NCBI RefSeq assembly: GCF_000316665.1
Contig: NC_019678.1
Location: 8,403,001 to 8,467,000 of the forward strand
DNA length: 64,000 nt
Source: Rivularia sp. PCC 7116
Lineage (GTDB): Bacteria > Cyanobacteriota > Cyanobacteriia > Cyanobacteriales > Nostocaceae
Direction of reading: 5' to 3'
The translations under genes and the position numbers were made by a program. Within the stretch, counting starts at the first letter, position 1; each line of letters starts with the position of its first letter. Of this stretch, positions 53,712 to 63,091 are shown in pieces. A model generated the notes under the pieces. The model did no database searches. It saw only the letters and a program-made list of their open reading frames with translations, and was not told where the DNA came from.

Positions 53712-54425
53712 GTGAATCTGTCCTCGTTAGGGTTTTTTCGTACTTTAAACAAAACCAATCAGCAGTTTGCAGTAATTGGTTTAGGACGTTTTGGTCGTTC
53801 TGTTTGCTCGACTTTGCACAAATTGGGTTATGAAGTACTAGCAACAGATATTGAAGAAAAGCGGGTATCCCAAGCCCTGACAGAAGAAATTACCGGTCAT
53901 GCTTTACAATTAGACTCAACAGAACCAGGCGCACTCAAAGAAGCAGGTATTTTTGAGTTTGACACGGTAATTATCGCAATTGGTAATTATATTCAAGAAA
54001 GTATTATCACCACTTTAAATGTCAAAGAAGGTGGTGTAAAAAATGTGGTAGCTAAAGCTTCTAGCGAAGTTCACTGTAAGTTGCTGCGAAAAGTTGGTGC
54101 AGACAGAGTTGTTTTTCCCGAACATGAAGCCGGTTGCGCTTTAGCACAAACACTTACAAAGCCTGCTATCTTAGATACCTTTGACCTCGACCCCGATAAC
54201 AGTATCGTTGAAATAGCAATACCCGAAGAATTTAATGGTAAAACCGTTGCCGAACTACAGCTTCGCAATCGTTATGGTTTGAACGTATTAGCTATCAGCA
54301 ACAAAACCAATGGTGGTGCTGATGAAAAATTTATCATCAATCCAGACCCCCACAAACGTCTTGAAAAAGGTTCTGCAATGGTAGTAATTGGTCACAATAA
54401 GGACATAGATCGCTTACCAATTTAA
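53712..54425 (+). CDS. KtrA-type RCK regulatory subunit
   Basis: 237 residues from GTG at 53712, with AAGGA nine bases ahead. A Rossmann RCK-N domain (FAVIGLGRFGRSVCSTLHKLG, DIEEKRVSQA) spans about 20-145, and an RCK-C (TrkA-C) domain about 155-237. It binds nucleotide and gates KtrB. The pair forms a sodium-dependent potassium uptake system of the plasma membrane. A terminator follows. Confidence 0.87.
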   Translation: MNLSSLGFFRTLNKTNQQFAVIGLGRFGRSVCSTLHKLGYEVLATDIEEKRVSQALTEEITGHALQLDSTEPGALKEAGIFEFDTVIIAIGNYIQESIITTLNVKEGGVKNVVAKASSEVHCKLLRKVGADRVVFPEHEAGCALAQTLTKPAILDTFDLDPDNSIVEIAIPEEFNGKTVAELQLRNRYGLNVLAISNKTNGGADEKFIINPDPHKRLEKGSAMVVIGHNKDIDRLPI

Positions 54426-54465
54426 AATTTACCAGTAAAAAGTTTTAGCTATCATTAAAATTATC

Positions 54466-54496
54466 AAAAACCCGGTTTTTATCAACTGGGTTTTTT
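54466..54496 (+). terminator. Rho-independent terminator after ktrA
   Basis: AAAAACCCGGTT-tttatc-AACTGGGTTTTTT, a good stem with six T residues. Confidence 0.8.
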
Positions 54497-54499
54497 GAC

Positions 54500-54562
54500 T
54501 TTTACCCATTACCCATTACCAATTACCCATTACCAATTACCCATTACCAATTACCAATTACC
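54500..54562. repeat. Tandem repeat of ACCCATT / ACCAATT units
   Basis: Nine or so ACCCATT/ACCAATT 7-bp units next to the end of cobH. A further example of the heptamer repeat type. Confidence 0.7.
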
Positions 54563-55214
54563 CATAAGCTTCCCAAGCTAAATCGATCAATCCGTCCAAA
54601 ATTGCTGCTGCTACCGTAGCGCCTCCTTTTCTACTTTTAATGGTTATATTTGGTATGGAAAATTCTTTTAAACTTTTTTTGATTCCATCAATATTAATAA
54701 ACTGCGGTGGTGTAGCAATGATTAAAACAGGTCTAATTTTTTCGGCTTCAATCAACTCCATCAAGCTTATCAAAGCCGTTGCTGCTTGCCCTACTACAAA
54801 TATTCCCTCTGGATAGCGCTTAACTAAAGTTTCCATACCCCAAGCCGCACGAGTTTTACCTTGCTGGGGTCTGGTTTGGGCTTCAACGGCACAGTAAACT
54901 GGATTTGCAAAAGTATTTTGTACTGTTTGAGCAATACCTACTTGTACTTTTGGATTGTCTACAACAACCGTACTGCGTGATGCCAAGGCAGCAGCTGAAG
55001 CCTGCAAAGCCCGATCTGAAAATTCGATTATTGATTTATATTCAAAGTCACCCGTAGCGTAAATGACTCTTCTAATAATTTCGTACTCTGCGGGTGAAAA
55101 ATGAGTATCGTCATTTTTAGAAGCATTCTCCGGCGAATGCATCGAAGCCAAAAAACCACCAATTTCTTTATCTATGCTTGATAGACTTTGAGCGTCCGTT
55201 ATGTGCCATTCCAT
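54558..55214 (-). CDS. cobH: Precorrin-8X methylmutase (CobH/CbiC)
   Basis: 218 residues, typical size. Motifs: YEIIRRVIYATGDFEY, VVDNPKVQVGI, TRAAWGMETL, FVVGQAATALISLMELI and SRKGGATVAAAILDGLI. It moves a methyl group in the corrin ring (precorrin-8 to hydrogenobyrinate). It is the only other cobalamin gene in the window apart from cobA. Confidence 0.9.
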   Translation of the reverse strand: MEWHITDAQSLSSIDKEIGGFLASMHSPENASKNDDTHFSPAEYEIIRRVIYATGDFEYKSIIEFSDRALQASAAALASRSTVVVDNPKVQVGIAQTVQNTFANPVYCAVEAQTRPQQGKTRAAWGMETLVKRYPEGIFVVGQAATALISLMELIEAEKIRPVLIIATPPQFINIDGIKKSLKEFSIPNITIKSRKGGATVAAAILDGLIDLAWEAYG

Positions 55215-55470
55215 TCTCTACTTCCCTGAAACTATCCATCGATCAATTTTCACCCATAGGGGGTTGATTATCAATCTTGGCAGTTTAACTGTAAGCCCAT
55301 AAAAACGAAATTAAGAGTCAAAAGTTAAACTCTTAACTCCTAACTCTTAACTTCCAAGTGATATAGTTTCCGTTTATATCGGGATTATTTCATTTTCTAT
55401 TCTTCTTTTTTATCTCCTCTGCTTCTGGCGCGGTTTTTTATGATTCCAACAAAACCAAATTTGATGTAAT

Positions 55471-56277
55471 TTATGTTTCAGAAGGAGTTGAATTACCGAG
55501 AATAGGAGTCAAGTAAGCAACCAAAACTCCAATTAAGAAACCGGAAATATTACGAACTAGAGGCAACCAATCGGAGGTACGAGTCACTACAGGACCAATT
55601 CCGAAAGCAAGGAACAAAATTCCCCACAAAGGAGAAAATATTAAAGCCCATTGCCAAGCGACAACTTGCCCCTCTTCCCTTGGCTGAGCGGCAAAACCAC
55701 AAATAACTCCACCGATAACCGAAGTAATTAAGGTCAGAATCCACTGCTCTCGCGGCAAACCAGGAACGACATTGCAACCACCTTGACGCAAACAATTTTC
55801 TACAGTGTGTAAAGCTTGAATAATAGCTTGGTCTTCACCTTTTTCCCGTACAAAATATAAGTTACCGAAACGAGTTTGCAGTTCTATCCAGAAAGTACGC
55901 GGTAACAATTCATAAACATCATCCCCAACCGCAAAACTGAGAATATTACCACCACGGGAATCGGCAACCAGTAAAATACTATGGTCGTTTAAACCCCAAA
56001 ACTTAATTACCGCTCTACCTGGGGTTCTGTCGTACTGAGTGAGTACTCGCAACTGCCAACCAGTTTCCTCTTCAAAATCGTAAAGTTCCTGAACTAAATT
56101 TTGTTCTTGAACAACATTCAAAGATTTTCCTAAATCTACAACTGGTGTAAATTCGTCCGGCAACAACTCTGGATTGTCGTAAGCATAGGCAGAACTCGTA
56201 TGTGTCGTCCAAATCGAGCCAGCTAAAAGTAATACCGTACAAAAGGTGAAGAATCTTCGCCACAAACTATTATGCAT
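55471..56277 (-). CDS. TPM-domain protein (Psb32/TLP18.3-like) with signal peptide
   Basis: 268 residues. Signal peptide at 1-32 (FFTFCTVLLLAGSIWTTHTS, then SAYAYD). TPM domain about 40-165: VVDLGKSLNVVQEQNLVQEL, then HSILLVADSRGGNILSFAVG. Two membrane segments near the C-terminus. Members in cyanobacteria and plants are thought to help photosystem II repair; exactly which type this one is cannot be read. Confidence 0.78.
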   Translation of the reverse strand: MHNSLWRRFFTFCTVLLLAGSIWTTHTSSAYAYDNPELLPDEFTPVVDLGKSLNVVQEQNLVQELYDFEEETGWQLRVLTQYDRTPGRAVIKFWGLNDHSILLVADSRGGNILSFAVGDDVYELLPRTFWIELQTRFGNLYFVREKGEDQAIIQALHTVENCLRQGGCNVVPGLPREQWILTLITSVIGGVICGFAAQPREEGQVVAWQWALIFSPLWGILFLAFGIGPVVTRTSDWLPLVRNISGFLIGVLVAYLTPILGNSTPSET

Positions 56278-56559
56278 GAGCTTTTTATATAAATTTCAAC
56301 ACTGAAATTAAGCAAATTGTTTCAAAAGGCAAGAAAAAATATGATGTTTCTTTACACTTTGTAACCTTATTCTAATTTATTTTACATTCATCTCAGCATT
56401 ACGTTCGCATCCGATGATAAATTATTCACCTGCTTCAACCTTTGCGAGCAAACTCTTTTTGAATGGAACATATGTATCGTTTTGCTAAGATGGCTTAACC
56501 AGAATACCCAAATCGTCTCGATCCCTAGCGATCGCGAAAAAATCTAGAAGGTGAGGAGA

Positions 56560-57408
56560 ATGTCTAAATATTTAGCTGGCAAAAGACCATCTGCGAAGCA
56601 GTTGAATGAATGGATTGAGTTTTTTCATGCTAATGGTTTTTTAGTAATTCCTAATGTTTTACAACCCGAGCAATGTCAGCTTTTAAGGAATGATTTAGAG
56701 TCAGCTATCAAAAAAACTCAAACTGAAAATTATCATCCTTTAAAGAAAAAGATGATGATGAAAAGAATGTTTGAGCATTCCAAAAATAATTTGGATTTAT
56801 TTGCTTTAGAGCCAATTGTGACATTTGCAGAAAATTTGATTGGTGGAGCAAACGGTGTTGGTTATTCCATAGAGGAGGGAGTTCCCAACGCTAATGCTAT
56901 TCATGTTATCCACAATAACTCTTTTACAGTTCCGGCTCAAACCGATGGATTGGCTCAAAACAAATGGCATCAGGATGATACACCACACGTTCTTTCTCTC
57001 GATGGCAAACCGCTAACTAATATTCGCTTAAATGTTCTAGCATTTACAGTTAACTATTATTTGACAGATGTTTTATCTGTGGAAAATGGGCCAACCCAAG
57101 TGATTCCGGAATCGCATTTATTTGGTAAGTTATGCGATGGTGATATTTCTGGTTATGAAGATAGAATTCATAGCTGCTTGGGAGGCATGGGTAGTGCAGT
57201 CTGTTTCAATAATCAAGTTTGGCATAGAGGTTCGAGAAACTCGTCTTTTAGTACCCGCTACATTACACAAATTACCTATGGAAAAAGATTAGTTGGACAT
57301 AAATACGCACCATTTATGAATTATCAAATGCCCAGTCATTGCTATGAAGGAGCAGATACAAGATTGAAGCAACTTTTGGGATTTTTGCCTAATGGTGCTT
57401 ATGGATAA
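56560..57408 (+). CDS. Phytanoyl-CoA dioxygenase (PhyH)-family protein
   Basis: 282 residues from ATG at 56560 (AGGTGA at 56549-56554; a GTG at 56551 is also in frame). Non-haem Fe(II)/2-oxoglutarate dioxygenase fold: first metal pair HQD (in KWHQDDTPH), distal His in NNQVWHRGSRN and an Arg a few residues on. Substrate unknown. Convergent with the ClC-type gene, four bases away. Confidence 0.8.
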   Translation: MSKYLAGKRPSAKQLNEWIEFFHANGFLVIPNVLQPEQCQLLRNDLESAIKKTQTENYHPLKKKMMMKRMFEHSKNNLDLFALEPIVTFAENLIGGANGVGYSIEEGVPNANAIHVIHNNSFTVPAQTDGLAQNKWHQDDTPHVLSLDGKPLTNIRLNVLAFTVNYYLTDVLSVENGPTQVIPESHLFGKLCDGDISGYEDRIHSCLGGMGSAVCFNNQVWHRGSRNSSFSTRYITQITYGKRLVGHKYAPFMNYQMPSHCYEGADTRLKQLLGFLPNGAYG

Positions 57409-57412
57409 CTGC

Positions 57413-60010
57413 TTATTCCTCACTACTCATACTCCGAACTAAAATCACCGTACAATCAACCCCCGAGGCAATTGCTTCTGGAATATTGCCATTAATTGCT
57501 TGCTGTAACATTCCCTCGCCGGAAGCACCTAAAACTACTACATCGAAGTTTCCTGTTTTAACTAAGTTAATTATGCCTTCGGGTACGGAATGGGCTTTGA
57601 TGTGAACCGCATTGATTTTATTAGATAGCTTGTATCTATCAATAAGCAGGCGCTTAGCTGCTTGCAGTACTTTGACATCTATTTGAGCTTCCGATGAAAA
57701 AACTTGTGTCAGACGAATTTCTAATTTTTGAGTGTAAGTAGCTAAAGCAGGCAATAATTTCAGCGCAATTTTGGAATTTGGACCACCAGCCATTGGTACT
57801 AAACAGCGTTTGAAGTTTATTGGGTTTGAAGAATTGCCTAATTTTACCAGCAATAATTCACAGGTAGCTTGACGAATTATCGTATCTACAACATTACCAA
57901 AGATGCGTCCGGGGGTATGAGTACTGCCTTTCCACCCCATTAATAATGTATCTATGTGCCGCTCTTTGACGGTTTCTAATGTTGCATTTGCGACTTCATG
58001 GGCTACTCGTATTTGAGTATGTACGGGAATTTTCCATCTTTTACCTATAACTTCGGCAGACAATAACAGCTTTCTACTTGGTGCTGTTTTCACGGGTGTT
58101 TCTGCTGGTTTATTATGACGAGAAATAGTTATTACTTGCAAACATTCAACTTCGTAACGGTTGTGTTTGGCAATCATTGCTGCCATCTGTAACAGCTTGT
58201 GTGCAGTTTCGGGATTAGCAATTAAAACTAATAATCTTCCTCTGCCAACGCTGGGTGACTGAGTTTGATAAACTTTGTAGGAAGGTTTTATTTTCGGTTG
58301 GTTGGGAAAACTTTCACAATTAAGGTAGTTCGCTTCGGCTCGAATAATATCGCCTCGGCTAATTATTCCGACGAATCTACGCCCTTCTAAAACTGGCAAA
58401 CGGCTAATTTGATGCCTATTTAATAAATATAGTACGTTGCTTAAATTGTGTTCGGGGGTAATAGTTAGCGGTTGCGATGTCATTATTTCTTTTACAGGTG
58501 CATTTCTAGATAATTTGCCTTCCCGTATTTTCATCAAATCGCTTTGGGTAACAATTCCTACTAACTTACTGTTTTCTAAGACCGGAAATCCCCGTTGGGT
58601 TGAATGAGAAAATGCCTGTATCGCTTCGTCTACAGTCATCTGGGCTTGTAGGGTTTCCACCTGACGCTGCATAACTTCCTGGGCGGTTAGTTGAGTAATT
58701 CTGCCATCGATAGAATTTTCTGTATCGATATCAATACCATTAAGTTCTAAAAGTTTGGCATACAGCGAACCAGGTATTAATTTATCGGCAACTAGATAAG
58801 AGGTGACAGAACCAATCATCAAAGGTAATACCAGATTGAAATCTGTAGTTATCTCAAAAATAATCATGATTGCCGTGATCGGCACTTTAGAAACACCGCT
58901 AAAAAATGCTCCCATTCCTACCAAAGCATAAGTATCGGGGGAGCTTATACCCAAAAAGCGAAATTCTATAACCCCAATTAAATATCCCAAACATGAACCT
59001 AGAATAAGGCTGGGAGCAAATAATCCTCCAGGCGCTCCAGAGCCAAATGCGATTAATGTCAGAATAAATTGAGCTACAAATACCAACGCAACTCTGTAAA
59101 CGCTTGGCTTGCCAGCAAGAATAAATTCCCGCAAACCAGTATTATTACGGAATAGTTCGGGCAACATCGCAATTAAAATGCCAGAAACTAAGCCAGCTAA
59201 AGCTAATTTTAAAGGTAGACTTATCCGTAATTTACGATAGAACTTGAGGCTTTGAATCAAACCATGTCTGAATAATGCAGCTAGCAAACCTGCCAAAAGA
59301 CCTAAAATTAAGTAAAAAGGCAGTTCTGTAATCGCGAAAGTGGTTTGTGATTCGATTAATTCTAGATTTAGCTGTAAACTTCTACCGCCTAAAAGTCTGG
59401 AAAGCACTCCACCAATAAACGAAGCGATTATAGCTGTTCCTAAAGTGATTCCCGATAAATCTTGCAGTAGTTCTTCTACAACAAATAAGATACCAGTAAT
59501 TGGAGCATTGAAAGCTGCCGCTAATCCCGCACCAGCACCAGCAGCTATCATCTGTCGGCGATGATCCGGAGAAGTGGGAAACACTCGACTCATTCCCGCC
59601 GCTAAAGCTGCACCCACATGAACGGTAGGTCCTTGTCTTCCCAAAGTCATTCCCGAACCCAATGTCAGAATAGCGCCGATCAATTTTACGATAGCGACTC
59701 GCCAAGATAATCTTATGGGTACATTAGCTAGACTGGCTTTTACTTGAGGAACACCGCTACCCGAAGCCTCTGGAGCAAACCTATCTACTAAGAAGCCAGC
59801 TGTAAAGCCAAAGCTAGCGCCAATTAAGGGTAAAGCAAACAATGCTGGGATTGCATAAGAGGTGTTTACTCGAAATGTTCCTAAACTACCCGAACTAAAT
59901 CTAAGAAATATCGCAGATAAAGCAGCAACTACCCCAATAACACAAGCTTCTGCAATTGCTAAACCTTTTCTGGGCTGCCAAAAATCACGAAAATACTTAG
60001 TCAGAAACAT
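57413..60010 (-). CDS. ClC-type chloride channel/transporter with CBS pair and UspA-like domains
   Basis: 865 residues in three parts. ClC domain (about 15-420): GSGVP at 84-88, GRQGP at 124-128, FNAPITGILFVVEE with Glu180, GSGAPGGLFAP at 323-333. CBS pair at about 445-560 (VMQRQVETLQAQMTV, IMTSQPLTITPEH). Two UspA-like halves at about 590-720 and 725-865. The gating glutamate in GREGP is Gln126. It is a membrane anion transporter with likely nucleotide-sensing cytoplasmic tails. Long fusions of this type are known in cyanobacteria. Confidence 0.87.
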   Translation of the reverse strand: MFLTKYFRDFWQPRKGLAIAEACVIGVVAALSAIFLRFSSGSLGTFRVNTSYAIPALFALPLIGASFGFTAGFLVDRFAPEASGSGVPQVKASLANVPIRLSWRVAIVKLIGAILTLGSGMTLGRQGPTVHVGAALAAGMSRVFPTSPDHRRQMIAAGAGAGLAAAFNAPITGILFVVEELLQDLSGITLGTAIIASFIGGVLSRLLGGRSLQLNLELIESQTTFAITELPFYLILGLLAGLLAALFRHGLIQSLKFYRKLRISLPLKLALAGLVSGILIAMLPELFRNNTGLREFILAGKPSVYRVALVFVAQFILTLIAFGSGAPGGLFAPSLILGSCLGYLIGVIEFRFLGISSPDTYALVGMGAFFSGVSKVPITAIMIIFEITTDFNLVLPLMIGSVTSYLVADKLIPGSLYAKLLELNGIDIDTENSIDGRITQLTAQEVMQRQVETLQAQMTVDEAIQAFSHSTQRGFPVLENSKLVGIVTQSDLMKIREGKLSRNAPVKEIMTSQPLTITPEHNLSNVLYLLNRHQISRLPVLEGRRFVGIISRGDIIRAEANYLNCESFPNQPKIKPSYKVYQTQSPSVGRGRLLVLIANPETAHKLLQMAAMIAKHNRYEVECLQVITISRHNKPAETPVKTAPSRKLLLSAEVIGKRWKIPVHTQIRVAHEVANATLETVKERHIDTLLMGWKGSTHTPGRIFGNVVDTIIRQATCELLLVKLGNSSNPINFKRCLVPMAGGPNSKIALKLLPALATYTQKLEIRLTQVFSSEAQIDVKVLQAAKRLLIDRYKLSNKINAVHIKAHSVPEGIINLVKTGNFDVVVLGASGEGMLQQAINGNIPEAIASGVDCTVILVRSMSSEE

Positions 60011-60423
60011 ATTGGAGCATTATGTATTGGATTTAGGTCGTGAGCATTGGAAATTCGCAAATGGCAAAAGATATATTTATTTTTTAGAGCATGACAATTT
60101 TTGAAAAGATGCATGTCTGACATCGAATTTGCGCCTTCGGCTTTGCTGCGACTAAAGCATTGCAGATGCAAATTTTTGAAATGCCTACTTGATAAGACTC
60201 TTCATTACTTAAAGTAAGAGAATATATTTGAGATTTAGCAATATTAATATCAATAAATATCGTCTGCCACTAGAGCTAATATTAGTCGAATCACAAACTT
60301 TCAACTAATAAGTTTTAATTCCTAAAAATAGTATAGTTATATGTTAAACTAAAATACTATTTTTAAAATTTTTAAAAATTAATAACCACGTTCACCCATA
60401 AAAGGGTGAGGTATATTTAAATA
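60011..60423. other. Intergenic region, no gene recognised
   Basis: 413 bp between the ClC and TldE genes, both minus strand. AT-rich, with partial palindromes (for example GCGCCTTCGGCTTTGCTGCG). No ORF of note, no transposase trace, no recognised RNA. Confidence 0.4.
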
Positions 60424-61722
60424 TTACGAACTATTTTTACCAGTGCAGGATAATCCATCAACTATCAAAGATGGAGTGTAACAAGAACCATTCCACTCAG
60501 CATCTCCACCAAGTTTAATTAAGTGCTTTAAAGCTGTGTAAACATTACCGGATACCATAGTATCTTTAACACGTCCGGTTACTTGACCATTTTGGACGTA
60601 ATAGCCCAAGTCAATATTGATAGAAAAATCACCAGAGATTCCTCCACCTCCACCCAGTATTTGGTCTACAATCAAGCCGCTATCCATTTCTTTAATTAAT
60701 TGCTGCAAACTTCCACTTCCCGGTTTTATCAGAAAGTTAAATAACCCCGGAGTGGGATAACTACTTAAACTTGGGCGAAAACCATTACCAGTAGTATCCA
60801 TATTTAACTGATTCCCCGTAGCGCGATCGCAGTAAAAATTTTGCAATATTCCATCTTGAACAAAAACTAAATCGCGGGTAGGGGTACCTTCGTCGTCAAA
60901 GGGACAGCTATAAGGTCCAGCATTAGGCTCTTGGTAAAGAGTAAGCAAAGGCGAAACCACTGGTTTATCCACACGCTCAACCCAAGGAGAAGAACCTTCT
61001 AAGACTCGTTTACCATTCAGTGCAGCTTGCAAAGTACCCCAAAGCATATCGGCAGCTTTAGAAGTAAACAAAACTGGGATGCGATTCAATGGTATTTCTA
61101 CATTGGACTTTGCCCAATTTAATCGCTGTAAAATTTGTTGGGCTAATCCATCGGGATTGAGTTTTCCGCGTTCGGTTTGCCCATCCGCAACGCTTAAAAA
61201 ATCATCACCTCTTACCCACTCTGCGGAAACATAGCAGCTGAGGGTGGTATCAGTATAGTGAGAATCCAAGCCTTGAGTGTTGACTAACCTTGTGGTTTCT
61301 AAATCGCATTCCCAATCACCATTACAAATAACATCTGGGTAAACATCGCGAATCAAATCAATAGTCTGTTTTCCCCATTCCGCTAACTTGGAAGCAGGTA
61401 CATCTTCTCCAAGGTTTGGGTAAACAAATTCAGAATTACCAGTTAATTTTGCTTCTTCAGGCTGATTTAACTTACTTAAAGCAATAGCCTTTGCCACCAT
61501 AGTTTCCGCTGCAACGGGGCCATTTGCCACAGTAAGCCCCGGACGATTTTCGTACCATAATCGTAATGCAGTACCCGTACTTTGATTGCTTTCAAGTTGT
61601 TTAAGGCGGTTTGCTTCAAAAAAAACTGGTTTAGAAAGCGAATGCGATTGATATACCTCCGCTTCAGTCGCACCAGCTTTCGTTGCTAGCTCCAGCAACT
61701 GTTCTGCCAAATTATTAGTCAT
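60424..61722 (-). CDS. pmbA: TldE/PmbA-type protease subunit
   Basis: 432 residues, paralogous to the TldD at 45496 but without HExxxH. TldE features: ATKAGATEAEVYQSHSLSKP at the start, GSSPWVERVDKPVVSPLLTL, FDDEGTPTRDLVFV and GGGGGISGDFSINIDLGYYV. It pairs with TldD. The two genes are 13 kb apart here. Confidence 0.88.
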   Translation of the reverse strand: MTNNLAEQLLELATKAGATEAEVYQSHSLSKPVFFEANRLKQLESNQSTGTALRLWYENRPGLTVANGPVAAETMVAKAIALSKLNQPEEAKLTGNSEFVYPNLGEDVPASKLAEWGKQTIDLIRDVYPDVICNGDWECDLETTRLVNTQGLDSHYTDTTLSCYVSAEWVRGDDFLSVADGQTERGKLNPDGLAQQILQRLNWAKSNVEIPLNRIPVLFTSKAADMLWGTLQAALNGKRVLEGSSPWVERVDKPVVSPLLTLYQEPNAGPYSCPFDDEGTPTRDLVFVQDGILQNFYCDRATGNQLNMDTTGNGFRPSLSSYPTPGLFNFLIKPGSGSLQQLIKEMDSGLIVDQILGGGGGISGDFSINIDLGYYVQNGQVTGRVKDTMVSGNVYTALKHLIKLGGDAEWNGSCYTPSLIVDGLSCTGKNSS

Positions 61723-61894
61723 TTTAGTTGTTAGTAGTTAGTTACTAGTAGTTAATTACTAGTAATTATTCAAAAGAAAATATAATTACAGGTCAAAGGA
61801 TATCAGCGAACAGTGACCACTGACCAGTTAAAATTTTTATTCTCCTAACTCCTAACTCTTAATTCCCAACTTTCAACTTTTATTCCCCATCTCC

Positions 61895-62749
61895 TCAAAT
61901 TTCTCTTAACAGCCAAAAACCTGCAAAAGATTCCGAAGTTGGATCTGACTGTACTCCAATAAAATGAACCCCGTTAGCCTTTTGCTTGGCTTGTTCAAAA
62001 TTTTGTGCTTCCAAGAGCATTTGTGGATTTTTAATATTGGCTAAAATCCAGCTTTCAGTGGCACCCGTTTCCAGAAGCAACCTGCCTGTTTTGGAACTAT
62101 CAAATCTTAACCAGGCTAACTCTAAGCCAGACATCCAAGCTGCGATAGGTAATGCTCTATTAGAAAAAATCAAAACACCAGGAATTTTATTTTCCGATGA
62201 AATGCCAGCTAAATCTAAAGGAAAAGCCTCACCAAAATCAATATTCCACTCTGGCATATCCGCAAAATCCGCAGCACTCAAGGTCACAAATTGTAATTGT
62301 TCTCCCTCCAAAGCATCGGGTAAGCGTTGGGGTAAAGGAGATTCCAATCTGACTGAGGGATTAGTACCTCCTTGGTAACCTGCTTCTTGAGGATAAACTT
62401 CATCCATTCGCTGTTGTAGCCATTGGTTTAACGCTAATGTCCGACGACTTGTTTGGGCAGGAATACCAATCTCCTCACAAGCTTTAGTAATCATATTGTT
62501 CATTTGACGGCGGAAAAAGCGGATTTTAACCGGTGCTTCTCCTGCTTTACCTATCGCTTCTTGCAACGCAGTTTGCAGCCATACAGAATTCACCGTTGCA
62601 CTAGAACAGTATTTAGCGTAGCGAAATAAGGAATCAGTTTTACTGCTGATATCCAAAGGAGTTTCACAAATCAACACTTCCCAAACTTTCTTTTTATTTT
62701 CGTCCAAAATCGGACGCGAGTAGTAATCGAGTTCCCAAATGCTGCCCAT
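61895..62749 (-). CDS. Tab2/Atab2-family RNA-binding-type protein
   Basis: 284 residues from ATG at 62749 (MGSIWELDYYSRPILDE); an upstream ATG at 62767 adds six. The family name (DUF1092, Tab2/Atab2) is from the conserved MG-x-x-WELDF/Y-x-SRP start and the CSSATVNSVWLQTALQEA and RRQMNNMITKACEEIGI regions. In plants and algae relatives bind RNA in photosystem I subunit translation. In cyanobacteria the role is little studied. Confidence 0.83.
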   Translation of the reverse strand: MGSIWELDYYSRPILDENKKKVWEVLICETPLDISSKTDSLFRYAKYCSSATVNSVWLQTALQEAIGKAGEAPVKIRFFRRQMNNMITKACEEIGIPAQTSRRTLALNQWLQQRMDEVYPQEAGYQGGTNPSVRLESPLPQRLPDALEGEQLQFVTLSAADFADMPEWNIDFGEAFPLDLAGISSENKIPGVLIFSNRALPIAAWMSGLELAWLRFDSSKTGRLLLETGATESWILANIKNPQMLLEAQNFEQAKQKANGVHFIGVQSDPTSESFAGFWLLREI

Positions 62750-63091
62750 ATTATGCCGTAATCCCAAAAGCTACTTTATATCTATTTTTTTACTATAGAA
62801 CAGGCAGCGATCGCCTTTGGATGATAGTGGGTAATATCCGATAAAAATATCAAAAATAATCTGTATCTAAAGACACTTACGTTTTTGTCATCAGGCATTG
62901 GATAATTATCTAATAGTTTTACATTTAAATACAACATTAGGACGTAGATTTTTATTAACTTTCGTCTTAGGAAAGTATGCTCGTTAGTTGAGATATTCTT
63001 TTAAAGAAAGATTAAAACTAAATGATGTCGATTCTTAGTTTGATTGTGGGAATTATAAATAATAAGCAAACTTAGATTAAGGGGTCAAAAG
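62750..63091. other. Divergent promoter region, no gene recognised
   Basis: About 340 bp between the divergent Tab2 and GAF genes. It holds a HIP1 octamer (GCGATCGC near 62807) and AT-rich stretches. I cannot assign specific promoter boxes. Confidence 0.35.
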
